The position numbers were made by a program, and so were the translations under genes. 22,534 bases of DNA from Lentzea aerocolonigenes (lineage in GTDB: Bacteria > Actinomycetota > Actinomycetes > Mycobacteriales > Pseudonocardiaceae), in contig NZ_JYJG01000409.1 in NCBI RefSeq assembly GCF_000955955.1, forward strand, positions 1 to 22,534, written 5' to 3'. The notes below the pieces were generated by a model. That model searched no databases. It saw only the letters and a program-made list of their open reading frames with translations, and was not told the DNA's origin. This document shows positions 13,903-22,485 of this stretch, piece by piece. The first letter of the stretch is position 1. Every line of letters begins with the position of its first letter.

Positions 13903-15429
13903 CTACTCGTCCCGCCGACGCCGACGACGAGGCGCATCGCCACCGCCCAGAGACGCCAGGAGTTCGCTCACCGACTTGCCGTCCGCATGCGCACCCGACG
14001 GGTCCTCAGGCGCGGCACGGCGGCCGGTGGAGACCGCGGGCAGGCGGGTGGACGAGTCTTCCGCGATCCGGCGGCCGGACACCGATGGCTCGTCCGCCGC
14101 AGTCCGGCGACCGGTCGGCACCACCGGCAAGCGGGCCGACGACTGCTCGGCGGAGCGGCGGCCGACCGGGGGCAGTGAGACCAGCGAGTCCTCGGAGGTG
14201 CGGCGAGCGCGGGGGGCTTCTTCGCGTGCCGGGGGGTCGTCCGCACGGCGACGGCCACTCGACGGCGAGCCGCCGGACGAAGGCTTCAACGTCTCCCACG
14301 AACCGCTGTCCTGCTCGGGTGCCGGGCGGTCGTCGGCACGGCGGCGGCCGCCACCGGTGGCCGTTGCGCGGGACTCGACTAGTGCGGACGGGTCGATCAT
14401 CTCGGTGCGCTCGGCCACGCGGGGGCGCGGTTCGGGCTTGCGGGTCTCCACTGCCTTGGCGACGGCGGCCGGTGCCTTGGGCGGCTCGGCCGGGCGCGAC
14501 AGTGCTTCGGTGCGGTTCTGGGGTTGCGGGCGCTGCACTCGTTCGGTGCGGTTCACCTGGGCCTGCACCGGCTGCGGCTGGACGGGCGGAGCCTTCACCG
14601 TCGGCGGCTGGGCCACCTGGGGAGCCACGCTGCCCAGCCGGGCTGCGACGCCGCCGGGCGGGCGCTGCTGCGGGCGAGGCGGTTCCTGCTTGGCGGCCTT
14701 CACGGGTTCGCGGCGGACGGCAGCCGGCTGCGGGCGGGGCGAGGTGCGGGCCGGCTCCGGGCGCGCGGGCTCTGGGCGCAAGGGTTCGCGGCGGGGCGGC
14801 TGCATCTTGGCCTCGTGGGCCACGCGCTCGATCAGCTCGGTGCGTTCGGACGGCTTTTCCGACGCGGAAGAGGTGACCGAGGCGGTGATCGCGGGCTTGG
14901 CGTTGATGATGCGGTTCTCGGGCAGCGACGCCAGGCGCGCGGCGTCGGAGGCCAGCGAGCGCAGGCGGGTGGACTCGGCGCGCAGCGCCACGCGTTCGAC
15001 CAGAACGTCGCCGCCCAGCAACGCCTGGAGGTTGTCGCGCAACGCGTGCAGATCGGCGCGCAGGGCCTCGATGTCCGCGCGCGACTCCTCCTCGATCCGC
15101 TTGCGGGTCTCGGACTCGATCTCCAGCTCGTACTCGCGGCGAGCGGCTACCTCGCGCTCGAGCTCCAGCTCGTAGACGGACTGGAGGTCGGCCACCTCCT
15201 CGTCACGCTCGGTGACCTGTTTGCGGTACTTGGCGGCGAGGAAGGCTCCCACGAGGGCCGCCCACAGCGCGGCCACCACGGCCAGGCGCAGCATGCGGGC
15301 GCTGTCGCTCGCAACGAGCACCGCCGCGGCCACGAGGGCGAGCGCCAATGCCGCTACTAAAAGCAATCGCCCGGTGCCACGACCGTGATCTTCCTGCTCG
15401 TCGTCGGCCGACGCGCCTCGCCCGGTCAT
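13903..15429 (-). CDS. DUF6779-like membrane/coiled-coil protein with Pro/Arg-rich repeats (Rv3604c position)
   Basis: This protein of about 508 residues is of unknown function. Its place between folK-DUF3180 and DUF2520 matches Rv3604c, and its N-terminus fits DUF6779. Two hydrophobic helices span about residues 22-42 and 47-65. A charged coiled coil follows (about 66-150: KQVTERDEEVADLQSVYELE... through RADLHALRDNLQALL). A long disordered region rich in Pro, Arg and Gln comes next, then six GRR-x-A-type repeats (GRRRADD, GRRRADD, GRRSAEQ, GRRTAAD, GRRIAED, GRRAAPE). The end is SVSELLASLGGGDAP plus a basic cluster. I choose ATG 15429; a GTG two codons upstream (15435) is equally possible, as neither has a good ribosome site. 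A role at the cell envelope or division site is only a guess. Confidence 0.75.
   Translation of the reverse strand: MTGRGASADDEQEDHGRGTGRLLLVAALALALVAAAVLVASDSARMLRLAVVAALWAALVGAFLAAKYRKQVTERDEEVADLQSVYELELEREVAARREYELEIESETRKRIEEESRADIEALRADLHALRDNLQALLGGDVLVERVALRAESTRLRSLASDAARLASLPENRIINAKPAITASVTSSASEKPSERTELIERVAHEAKMQPPRREPLRPEPARPEPARTSPRPQPAAVRREPVKAAKQEPPRPQQRPPGGVAARLGSVAPQVAQPPTVKAPPVQPQPVQAQVNRTERVQRPQPQNRTEALSRPAEPPKAPAAVAKAVETRKPEPRPRVAERTEMIDPSALVESRATATGGGRRRADDRPAPEQDSGSWETLKPSSGGSPSSGRRRADDPPAREEAPRARRTSEDSLVSLPPVGRRSAEQSSARLPVVPTGRRTAADEPSVSGRRIAEDSSTRLPAVSTGRRAAPEDPSGAHADGKSVSELLASLGGGDAPRRRRRRDE
13931..13996 (-). repeat. 3'-end segment of the DUF6779-like gene duplicated downstream (copy B)
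   Basis: This is the intact, in-gene partner of the copy at 13755-13820. It encodes the C-terminal GKSVSELLASLGGGDAP motif, followed by an Arg-rich end. Confidence 0.85.
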
Positions 15430-15479
15430 GGGCACGAGGGTACCGCGTAGTTATGCGACTGAGACCTACGGCCGGGTAT

Positions 15480-15932
15480 CTAATCCTTCCCGGGAGTCTC
15501 CGTCGGCGTCTTGCAACAGTGTTCCAACCACAGGGCGGCGGCCGTCAAGCCAACGGCCGAAACCATCCCGACAACGGCTGCGAACAGGTCGTTCCCGGCC
15601 GCGGCGAACTCGTCGCGCACCGGGATGGTGTAGATCAGCAGGCCGGTCCAGGCACCGAACATCAACGCGCCCAAAACCGAGGAAGCCTTCGCCAGCGCGA
15701 CCGCACGGGCCGCGGTGAGCGGCTGCACCGGCCGGGCGCCCGGACGCCGCTGGATCCGAGCCCGCAACGAGAACGCGAGCCACAGCTCCACGGCCCCGAG
15801 GGCGAGCAACGTCGAACCGGACGCACGCGGCAACGGCGGCAGCGAGTCGTACGCGAACCGCAGCACCAGGTGGGTCAGCAGCCCGGCGATGATCGCTATC
15901 GTCGCCAGGTCACGAGGACGGGTGAACCTCAC
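15480..15932 (-). CDS. DUF3180 membrane protein
   Basis: This 150-residue protein has four predicted membrane helices (about residues 9-27, 39-55, 82-106, 118-140) and fits the actinobacterial DUF3180 family, whose function is unknown. In M. tuberculosis the equivalent gene (Rv3605c) also follows folK. I choose GTG 15932 because it overlaps the folK stop as GTGA and gives [14 protein letters not shown], a normal N-terminus; a TTG four codons upstream is an alternative. The C-terminus is short and polar (CCKTPTETPGKD), with two adjacent cysteines. Constant linkage to the folate genes hints at co-expression, not at a proven role in folate metabolism. Confidence 0.82.
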   Translation of the reverse strand: MRFTRPRDLATIAIIAGLLTHLVLRFAYDSLPPLPRASGSTLLALGAVELWLAFSLRARIQRRPGARPVQPLTAARAVALAKASSVLGALMFGAWTGLLIYTIPVRDEFAAAGNDLFAAVVGMVSAVGLTAAALWLEHCCKTPTETPGKD

Positions 15933-16423
15933 GACTCCATCCAACCGGAAAGCACGAGATCGTCACGCCGCCGCACACCTTCCGGCGACACGGGCAAAGC
16001 AGAGACAGGACCGCGGCCCGGCAACACCGCGTCCGGCTCGACGTCGAGCCACGGGATCAAGACTGTTGCGCGCTCAAACGCCCCAGGATGCGGCAGAAGC
16101 AGCTCCGGGTGGTCCGAGGTCACCCCGTCCACCGAAACCACGTCCACGTCCAACGTGCGCGGCCCCCAGCGCTTCTCCCGCACGCGCCCGGCGGCGTTCT
16201 CCAGCTCCTGGCCACGCCGCAGCCAGCCCCACTCGTCGATCCCGTCGCCGGAAACGATCACCACGGCGTTGAGGAAGTCCGGCTGGTCCTCCACACCCCA
16301 CGCGGCCGTTTCGTAGACGGGCGAAACCGCGATCACGTAAGGGGAAAGCCCGTCCACCACCGACTGCAGGAACGCGAACCGGTCGCCGAGGTTCGAGCCG
16401 ATCGAGAGAACCGCGCGGCTCAC
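15929..16423 (-). CDS. folK: 2-amino-4-hydroxy-6-hydroxymethyldihydropteridine pyrophosphokinase (HPPK)
   Basis: FolK transfers pyrophosphate from ATP to 6-hydroxymethyl-dihydropterin, making the substrate for FolP. The 164-residue protein has the expected SIGSNLGDR (7-15), [11 protein letters not shown] (33-43), DFLNAVV, and the signature [13 protein letters not shown] (84-96), with the Mg-binding D92 and D94. The ATP-side [10 protein letters not shown] keeps H112 and R118. The frame is open further upstream through folB, but GTG 16423 overlaps the folB stop as GTGA and gives the family N-terminus [13 protein letters not shown]. The gene overlaps DUF3180 by four bases. Confidence 0.97.
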   Translation of the reverse strand: MSRAVLSIGSNLGDRFAFLQSVVDGLSPYVIAVSPVYETAAWGVEDQPDFLNAVVIVSGDGIDEWGWLRRGQELENAAGRVREKRWGPRTLDVDVVSVDGVTSDHPELLLPHPGAFERATVLIPWLDVEPDAVLPGRGPVSALPVSPEGVRRRDDLVLSGWMES

Positions 16424-16809
16424 CGGGCTTCCTTCAGCGGCGCCGCCAACCGGCGCGACCGGCGGATCGTCACCGACACGTCGTCGAACGTCAGCGGGAT
16501 CGGCGCGGACGGCTTGTGCACCGTCACCTCGGCCGCGTGCAGCCGGGTGTCGGTCATCGCCGCGTCGGCGATCCGGCCGGCCACCGTCTCGATGAGGTCG
16601 CACGGCTCGCCACCGACGATCGCCGCGGCCATCTCGGCGAGCTCGCCGTAGTGGTAGGTCTCCTTCAGATCGTCGCTGCGAGAAGCCGACGAGAGGTCCA
16701 GCCACAGCGTGATGTCGACGACGAACTCCTGCCCGTCGCGCTTCTCGTGCTCGAAAACCCCGTGGTTGCCCCGGACCCGCAGGCCCGTCAACGCGATCCG
16801 GTCAGCCAT
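16420..16809 (-). CDS. folB: Dihydroneopterin aldolase
   Basis: FolB cleaves 7,8-dihydroneopterin to 6-hydroxymethyl-dihydropterin and glycolaldehyde, upstream of FolK. The 129-residue protein shows the family patterns [21 protein letters not shown] (3-23, with the pterin-site glutamate region at E20/E22), [27 protein letters not shown] and [11 protein letters not shown] with catalytic-type K99. ATG 16809 has GGAGGCGGGG directly upstream. It overlaps the end of folP by eight bases and folK by four. A longer open frame upstream runs inside folP and is not coding. Confidence 0.96.
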   Translation of the reverse strand: MADRIALTGLRVRGNHGVFEHEKRDGQEFVVDITLWLDLSSASRSDDLKETYHYGELAEMAAAIVGGEPCDLIETVAGRIADAAMTDTRLHAAEVTVHKPSAPIPLTFDDVSVTIRRSRRLAAPLKEAR

Positions 16810-17623
16810 GTCCCCGCCTCCACGCACCGGCGACGGCGACCGCGTCCAAGGTCCGGTCGACGTCGTGCACCCGCACACCCCACGCTCCGTTGAACGCAGC
16901 GAGAGCAGACACCGCCGCGGTCGCGTCCTCCCTGCCGTCCGGTGGACGGTTGCCGAGCAGCGTGCCGAGGAAGCGTTTGCGAGACGCCCCCACCAGCACC
17001 GGGAAGCCCAGCTCGACCAGCTCGTCCAGGCGCTGCAACAGCTCCCAGTTGTGGTCGCCGAGCTTCGCGAAACCCAGCCCTGGGTCGAGCACGATCGACG
17101 ACTCCGCGACGCCGGCCGCGACAGCGGCCTCGACGCGCTGCAGCAACTCGTCGCGCACGTCCGAAACGACGTCGTCGTACTGCGCCAGCGAATCCATCTC
17201 CGTGCTGTGCCCACGCCAATGCATCACCACGTACGGCACACCGGCCGCGGCGACCACGCGGATCATCTCGAGATCCGCCAGCCCACCGGACACGTCGTTC
17301 ACGATCGACGCACCAGCCTCCAGCGCGGCCGACGCCACGGCGGCGTGCATCGTGTCGACGCTGACCGGCACACGCTCGGCGACCAGCGAACGGATCACCG
17401 GCACCACGCGGGAGATCTCCTCAGAGGCCTCGACGCGTTCGGCACCGGGCCTGGTGGACTCGCCACCGACGTCGATCAGATCGGCACCGCGCTGGTGCAT
17501 CTCGACGCCGTGCGCGACCGCGGCGTCGCGGTCCAGGTAACGGCCGCCGTCGGAGAACGAGTCCGGCGTGACGTTCAGAACGCCCATCACGACGCAACGG
17601 CCGGGGCGAGGCAGACTTTTCAC
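16802..17623 (-). CDS. folP: Dihydropteroate synthase
   Basis: FolP joins p-aminobenzoate to 6-hydroxymethyl-dihydropterin pyrophosphate, the step blocked by sulfonamides. The 273-residue TIM barrel has [17 protein letters not shown] (11-27), GGESTRPGA (53-61), SIVNDVSGG (106-114), DPGLGFAK (180-187) and [10 protein letters not shown] (211-220), all the pterin and pABA site loops. GTG 17623 overlaps the folE stop as GTGA. It is the canonical synthase rather than the FolP2-like paralogue, judged by the intact loops and operon position. Confidence 0.97.
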   Translation of the reverse strand: MKSLPRPGRCVVMGVLNVTPDSFSDGGRYLDRDAAVAHGVEMHQRGADLIDVGGESTRPGAERVEASEEISRVVPVIRSLVAERVPVSVDTMHAAVASAALEAGASIVNDVSGGLADLEMIRVVAAAGVPYVVMHWRGHSTEMDSLAQYDDVVSDVRDELLQRVEAAVAAGVAESSIVLDPGLGFAKLGDHNWELLQRLDELVELGFPVLVGASRKRFLGTLLGNRPPDGREDATAAVSALAAFNGAWGVRVHDVDRTLDAVAVAGAWRRGHG

Positions 17624-18267
17624 CGCAAGCGGCCCCTGATCAGCTCGATCGCCTCCGCCCGCGACGAGGCGGACGTGCGCAACAGCCCGCGCACCGCGGA
17701 AGTCGTGGTGCGGGAGCCGGGCTTGCGCACACCGCGCATGCCCATGCACAGGTGCTCGGCCTCCATCACGACGATCACGCCGCGCGGCTCCAAGCGCCGC
17801 ACCAGCGCGTCCGCGACCTGCGACGTGAGCCGCTCCTGCACCTGCGGCCGCTTCGAGTAGAGGTCGACGAGCCGCGCGAGCTTCGACAACCCGGTCACCC
17901 GGCCGGCCTCGTTCGGGATGTACCCGACGTGCGCGACACCGTGGAACGGCAGCAGGTGGTGCTCGCAGAAGCTGAACATCGGGATGTCAGTGACGAGGAC
18001 GAGCTCCTCGTGGCTCTCGTCGAACGTCTTGGCCAGCACGCTGTCCGGGTCGGTGTAGAGGCCCGCGAACAACTCCCGGTAAGCCCTCGCCACCCGAGCG
18101 GGCGTCTCTTTCAGGCCCTCCCGCTCCGGATCCTCACCGCACGCGATCAACAGCTCGCGCACCGCAGCTTCCGCCCGCGCCTGGTCGAAGACCCGCCGCG
18201 CGGAGACGCCGGCCTCCCCGTTGCGGGTGAGACCGGCGTCTGCGTCGAGCTGGTTGTGCTCTGTCAC
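17620..18267 (-). CDS. folE: GTP cyclohydrolase I (zinc type, FolE)
   Basis: FolE opens GTP and forms 7,8-dihydroneopterin triphosphate, the first step of folate synthesis. The 215-residue protein has the zinc ligands C101 and H104 in [12 protein letters not shown] and C174 in [33 protein letters not shown] and [12 protein letters not shown] complete the family pattern, so it is the zinc-dependent type IA enzyme. GTG 18267 overlaps the ftsH stop as GTGA; the longer open frame upstream lies within ftsH. The N-terminal 25 residues are variable and polar. Confidence 0.97.
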   Translation of the reverse strand: MTEHNQLDADAGLTRNGEAGVSARRVFDQARAEAAVRELLIACGEDPEREGLKETPARVARAYRELFAGLYTDPDSVLAKTFDESHEELVLVTDIPMFSFCEHHLLPFHGVAHVGYIPNEAGRVTGLSKLARLVDLYSKRPQVQERLTSQVADALVRRLEPRGVIVVMEAEHLCMGMRGVRKPGSRTTTSAVRGLLRTSASSRAEAIELIRGRLR

Positions 18268-20450
18268 TGCCGCTCGTCCTGGTCGGACTGCGGCTTCTTC
18301 GGCTCCCAGACGTTGTGCGGCTTGCCGCCGGGCACGGTCGCCGGGGTCCATCCGGGCGGGGCGCCGTAGTTCGGCGGACCCGACTGGTTCGGCGGCCCGG
18401 AAGGCTGGTGCGCGCCGTTGGAACCGTTCGGCGACGGCAGCTCCTCGGTCGGAGCCGCGGCAGCGGGCTCCTCGGCAGCCGGCTCGTCGTCGAGGGTGTC
18501 CTCCACGACCGGCGGCCAGGGCTCGCCGCGTTCCTTCGCCAGCTCGCCGGGGGTCTTGATCGGCGGGATGTCGGACGGCGTGCGGTCACCGAAGTCGTTG
18601 AACTGGGTGATGCGCGGCCGCTTCTCGACGCGGGCGAAGATCCGCTCCAGTTCCTTCTGGTGCAGGGTCTCCTTCTCGATGAGCTCGAGCGTGAGGTCGT
18701 CGAGGACGTCGCGGTAGGTGACGAGCACCTCGTACGCCTCCGTGTGCGCGGCCTCGATGAGCTTGCGCACCTCCTCGTCGATCTCGTGCGCGACCTCGAG
18801 CGAGTAGTCCGCCTGGCGACCGGCCGAGCGACCGAGGAACGGCTCGCCCTGCTCCTGCCCGTACTTCACGGCGCCGAGCTTCGCGCTCATGCCGTACTCG
18901 GTGACCATCGCGCGGGCGATCTTGGTCGCCTGCTCGATGTCGTTGGACGCGCCGGTCGTGGGCTCGTGGAAGACGAGCTCCTCGGCACTGCGCCCACCGA
19001 GTGCGAACACCAGTCGCGCGATCATCTCGGACCTGGTCATCAGGTCCTTGTCCTCTTCCGGCACCGAGAGGGTGTGACCACCCGTGCGGCCGCGGGCGAG
19101 GATCGTGACCTTGTAGACCGGGTCGATGTCCGGCATCGCCCACGCGGCCAGGGCGTGCCCTGCCTCGTGGTACGCGGTGATCTTCTTCTCCTTCTCGGAG
19201 ATGATCCGGCTCTTGCGGGCCGGACCGCCGATCACGCGGTCCACCGACTCCTCGAGCTGAGTCGCCGTGATTACGTGGCCGTTCTGCCGGGCCGTGAGCA
19301 GCGCTGCCTCGTTGATGACGTTCGCGAGGTCGGCGCCGGAGAACCCGACCGTCCGCTTCGCGAGGCCGTCGAGATCGGCGTCCGCGGCGAGCGGCTTGCC
19401 CTTCGAGTGCACCCGGAGGATCTGCTTGCGGCCCTTCAGGTCCGGTGCGGACACCGGGATCTGACGGTCGAAGCGGCCGGGACGCAGCAGCGCGGGGTCG
19501 AGGATGTCGGGACGGTTCGTCGCCGCGATCAGGATGATCCCGCCGCGCGAGTCGAAGCCGTCCATCTCGACGAGCAGCTGGTTCAGCGTCTGCTCGCGCT
19601 CGTCGTGACCACCGCCGAGACCGGCGCCGCGGTGACGACCGACCGCGTCGATCTCGTCGACGAAGATGATGCACGGCGCGTTCTGCTTGGCCTGTTCGAA
19701 CAGGTCACGCACACGCGAGGCACCGACACCGACGAACATCTCGACGAAGTCCGAACCGGAGATCGAGTAGAACGGCACGCCGGCCTCACCGGCGACGGCC
19801 CTGGCGAGCAGCGTCTTACCGGTTCCCGGCGGGCCGTAGAGCAGCACGCCCTTCGGGATCTTCGCGCCGAGAGCCTGGTAGCGGCCGGGGTTCTGGAGGA
19901 AGTCCTTGATCTCCTCGAGCTCCTCGACGGCCTCCTCGGCACCGGCGACGTCGGAGAACGTCGTCTTGGGCATGTCCTTGGACAGCTGTTTGGCCTTGGA
20001 CTTGCCGAAGTTCAGAACGCGGTTTCCGCCGCCCTGAGCGTTGTTCATCATCCACATCAGCAGCAGCAACAGCAGGCCGAGCGGTACGAGGTAGATCAAG
20101 ATCTGCATCAGGATGGACTCCTGGCTGACCTTGGTCTCCACGATCGGCTTGTTGCCGGCCTGGTCGAGGACGTTGAAGATCTCGTCCGTCGAGCTGGCCG
20201 GGAACTGCGTGATGAGACGGTTGCTGCCCTCGAAGGTGGTGCCGTCGGTGAGGGTGAGCCGGAGCCGCTGCTCCTTGTCCTCGATCGTGGCTTCCTTGAC
20301 CTTGCCGTCCCGCACCTGTTGCAGGGCTTGGGACGTCTTGACCGGGTGGTAGCCCCGTGAGTCGTCGAAGAGCACGGTGAAGACGAAGTAGAGCAGCAAC
20401 ACCGCAGCGATCCACAGCAGCGGGTTGCGAAGCAGGCGCTTGCGGTCCAT
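18264..20450 (-). CDS. ftsH: ATP-dependent zinc metalloprotease FtsH
   Basis: FtsH is the membrane-anchored AAA+ protease that degrades misassembled membrane and some soluble proteins. The 728-residue protein has helices at about 11-27 and 114-135 flanking an extracytoplasmic domain. The AAA module has Walker A GPPGTGKT (206-213), Walker B IIFVDEID (261-268) and the second region of homology [25 protein letters not shown] stretch (310-330). The protease site is HEAGH (428-432) with third zinc ligand D504. A Pro/Glu-rich tail of about 100 residues (630-728) is typical of actinobacteria. ATG 20450 gives [10 protein letters not shown], as in mycobacterial FtsH, though the ribosome site is weak; AGGGAGGG lies 28 bases upstream. 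It heads the ftsH-folate operon. Confidence 0.97.
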   Translation of the reverse strand: MDRKRLLRNPLLWIAAVLLLYFVFTVLFDDSRGYHPVKTSQALQQVRDGKVKEATIEDKEQRLRLTLTDGTTFEGSNRLITQFPASSTDEIFNVLDQAGNKPIVETKVSQESILMQILIYLVPLGLLLLLLMWMMNNAQGGGNRVLNFGKSKAKQLSKDMPKTTFSDVAGAEEAVEELEEIKDFLQNPGRYQALGAKIPKGVLLYGPPGTGKTLLARAVAGEAGVPFYSISGSDFVEMFVGVGASRVRDLFEQAKQNAPCIIFVDEIDAVGRHRGAGLGGGHDEREQTLNQLLVEMDGFDSRGGIILIAATNRPDILDPALLRPGRFDRQIPVSAPDLKGRKQILRVHSKGKPLAADADLDGLAKRTVGFSGADLANVINEAALLTARQNGHVITATQLEESVDRVIGGPARKSRIISEKEKKITAYHEAGHALAAWAMPDIDPVYKVTILARGRTGGHTLSVPEEDKDLMTRSEMIARLVFALGGRSAEELVFHEPTTGASNDIEQATKIARAMVTEYGMSAKLGAVKYGQEQGEPFLGRSAGRQADYSLEVAHEIDEEVRKLIEAAHTEAYEVLVTYRDVLDDLTLELIEKETLHQKELERIFARVEKRPRITQFNDFGDRTPSDIPPIKTPGELAKERGEPWPPVVEDTLDDEPAAEEPAAAAPTEELPSPNGSNGAHQPSGPPNQSGPPNYGAPPGWTPATVPGGKPHNVWEPKKPQSDQDERQ

Positions 20451-20629
20451 GCACTTACGGCCGGCGGGCGGCCTCGACCCTCCCTGACTTGCGCGTCGGG
20501 CAGTGGAAGACCCACATACCGCGTCCGACCAGCCTACCGCCCGCTGGTCGGGTACTGAGCAACCAACGGTCGAGGCCCCTCGCGGGTTCCCGCCCGTGAC
20601 CCCTGCCACGCATGTTCACGCTGTTTGGT

Positions 20630-20660
20630 TCATCCGGAACAAATACGGCCGTCCGGATGA
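20630..20660. repeat. Perfect 9-bp inverted repeat, possible operator
   Basis: TCATCCGGA (20630-20638) and TCCGGATGA (20652-20660) are exact reverse complements around a 13-base AT-richer spacer. There is no T-run, so a regulator-binding site is more likely than a terminator. It lies about 120 bases upstream of the VWA gene and about 180 upstream of ftsH. Confidence 0.6.
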
Positions 20661-20674
20661 GTGACGCAGGTCAC
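20661..20674. promoter_or_regulatory. CRP/GlxR-like palindrome GTGA-N6-TCAC
   Basis: GTGACGCAGGTCAC is a palindrome fitting the core GTGA-N6-TCAC of cAMP-receptor-type sites (full consensus TGTGA-N6-TCACA). The outermost bases do not match the consensus. It directly abuts the 9-bp inverted repeat, about 104 bases before the VWA start. Confidence 0.4.
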
Positions 20675-20777
20675 GCCGTCTCACTACGTTTGGGGGTCAC
20701 ATGTCATCCTCATGCATCCCCCGAGTGTTCCCCCGCCACTCGAAAGAGTGAACACGTGACCGAAGGTCAGTAACTGT

Positions 20778-22475
20778 ATGTCAGCACGTCACACGTCCCC
20801 CGGTCTGTTCCGGCGGGTGGCCCTCCCCGTGGGCGCCCTTCTCGGAGTGATTGCGGCGGCGGGCGTCACGGTCGTGGCACTGCGTGTCACCAGCGGCGCC
20901 GACTGCTCTGGCGCACTGCCGTTGAAGGTCGCCGTCACACCCGCCGCGCTAGATGTCGTGAACGCGGCAGCGCAGGACTACCAGCGGTCTCAGCCGGTGG
21001 TGAACGGCCGGTGCGTCCAGGTCCAGGTCGAGTCGCGCAACGCGGCCGACGTGGCCAACGAGCTCCCGACCGCGCAGATCAACCCCCATTCCCTCTGGAT
21101 CCCCGACTCCTCGATGTGGGCCGCAGAGGCCCAGCGTCAGGCCGCGGAAACCGGCCCGGAGGCCCCGAAGCTCGACATCAAGCCCTCGCTGGCCACCAGC
21201 CCGCTGGTGATGGCGGGCTCGCAGCAGGCGATGTCGAAGATCGGCTTCCCGGTCTCGCCCGTCTCCTGGGCCAAGGTCGTCGACCCGCGCGTGCAGATCT
21301 CCATGAGCGACCCGACGATGACCTCCGAGGGCCTCGCCTCGCTGTTCGTGATCCGCACGTTGCTCGGCAACGCCGACGGCACTCCCAAGCCGGAACTGGT
21401 CGGCACCCTGCTGCGCGTGGGTCGCAGCGCCGTGCCGTCGGTGCGCGACTCGTTCGGCAAGGTCACGACGGACGCCGAGAAGGCCCCGCTCTTCGCCGCC
21501 ACCGAACAGTCCGTGGTCGCCAACAACCGCGCGGTCAAGGACAACGCGGTGCTCGGCGCCCCGCCGAAGGAGGGCACGCTCTCCTTCGACTACCCGCTCG
21601 TCAGGGTCTCCCGCCCCAACGAGCAGGAGGGCATCGGCGAGGCCGCTTCCCAGTTCGAGAAGGTGCTGCGCTCGGCCGAGACCGTGAAGCGCTTCGGCGA
21701 AGCCGGCTTCCGCACCGTGCAGGGCGCCGCGCCGGCCAAGTGGTCGACCGACGTCGAGGGCGTGCAGGCCGGTGACGTCAAGCTGATCGAGACCCCGAAC
21801 GCCGACCAGGTGTCCGAACTGCTGCGCACGTGGGGCGCGATCAGCCTGGACATGCGCATGCTGACCGTCATCGACGTCTCCGGCTCGATGCTCGAAAAGG
21901 GCGGCACCAACAAGACCCGCGTCGAGACCGCCACCGAGGCCAGCATGGCCGCGCTGTCGATGCTGCCGGACACCACGCAGATCGGCCTGTGGGCGTTCTC
22001 GACCAACAAGAAGCCGCCGAACGACTGGATCGAGCTCGTGCCGATCGGTCCGCTGGGCGAGCCTCTCGCCGGTGTCACGCGTCGCAAGCGCCTGGAAGCC
22101 GGTGCCTCGCAGCTGCCCGGGCTCGTCGGCGGCGGTACGGCGTTGAACGACACGACGCTGGCCGCTTATCGGCACGTGCTGTCCGGGTACGACCCGTCGA
22201 AGGTCAACTCGGTCGTGCTGATGACCGACGGCCGCAACGACGACGTCTCGTCGATCGACACCGCCGCGTTGATCGAGACGCTGAAGCGGGAAGCAGATCC
22301 CGCGAAGCCCGTCCCGATCATCATGGTCGGGCTCGGGGACGAGGTCGACATGGACGCACTGCGCGCGATTTCCGCTGCCAGTGGCGGCAAGGCCTACCAG
22401 GCCCGCAACCCGGAGGACATCCGCGGCGTGCTCCTGGACGCGGTCTCCCAGCGCCGCTGCCGCCCGACCTGCTGA
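20778..22475 (+). CDS. Membrane-anchored solute-binding-like and von Willebrand A domain protein
   Basis: This 565-residue protein starts with a basic N-terminus and one hydrophobic segment (about 13-36: VALPVGALLGVIAAAGVTVVAL), a signal anchor that places the rest outside the membrane. Residues about 45-340 resemble a type 2 periplasmic binding protein (LPLKVAVTPAALDVVNAAA; NPHSLWIPDSSMWAAEA; MAGSQQAM). A VWA domain follows with the metal-site motif D366-x-S368-x-S370 (VIDVSGSM) and a second acidic loop TDGRND around D484. The pairing is known in actinobacteria, but its role is not established. ATG 20778 is preceded by a weak AAGG. There is no transporter gene beside it. It ends before a strong hairpin. 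Confidence 0.88.
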   Translation: MSARHTSPGLFRRVALPVGALLGVIAAAGVTVVALRVTSGADCSGALPLKVAVTPAALDVVNAAAQDYQRSQPVVNGRCVQVQVESRNAADVANELPTAQINPHSLWIPDSSMWAAEAQRQAAETGPEAPKLDIKPSLATSPLVMAGSQQAMSKIGFPVSPVSWAKVVDPRVQISMSDPTMTSEGLASLFVIRTLLGNADGTPKPELVGTLLRVGRSAVPSVRDSFGKVTTDAEKAPLFAATEQSVVANNRAVKDNAVLGAPPKEGTLSFDYPLVRVSRPNEQEGIGEAASQFEKVLRSAETVKRFGEAGFRTVQGAAPAKWSTDVEGVQAGDVKLIETPNADQVSELLRTWGAISLDMRMLTVIDVSGSMLEKGGTNKTRVETATEASMAALSMLPDTTQIGLWAFSTNKKPPNDWIELVPIGPLGEPLAGVTRRKRLEAGASQLPGLVGGGTALNDTTLAAYRHVLSGYDPSKVNSVVLMTDGRNDDVSSIDTAALIETLKREADPAKPVPIIMVGLGDEVDMDALRAISAASGGKAYQARNPEDIRGVLLDAVSQRRCRPTC

Positions 22476-22485
22476 TCCTGTGAAC

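Larger units (their letters stand above)
20451..20777. promoter_or_regulatory. Divergent intergenic region upstream of ftsH and the VWA-protein gene
   Basis: This 327-base region carries the promoters of ftsH (minus) and the VWA gene (plus). Besides the two inverted repeats listed separately (20630-20660 and 20661-20674), I see no ORF with family similarity and no convincing -35/-10 pair. The half nearest the VWA gene is less GC-rich. Confidence 0.5.

Noticed and set aside
18315..20360. 681-codon plus-strand frame antisense to ftsH
   Set aside because: ftsH has complete AAA and zinc-protease motifs in the opposite strand. The antisense frame has no recognisable domain.
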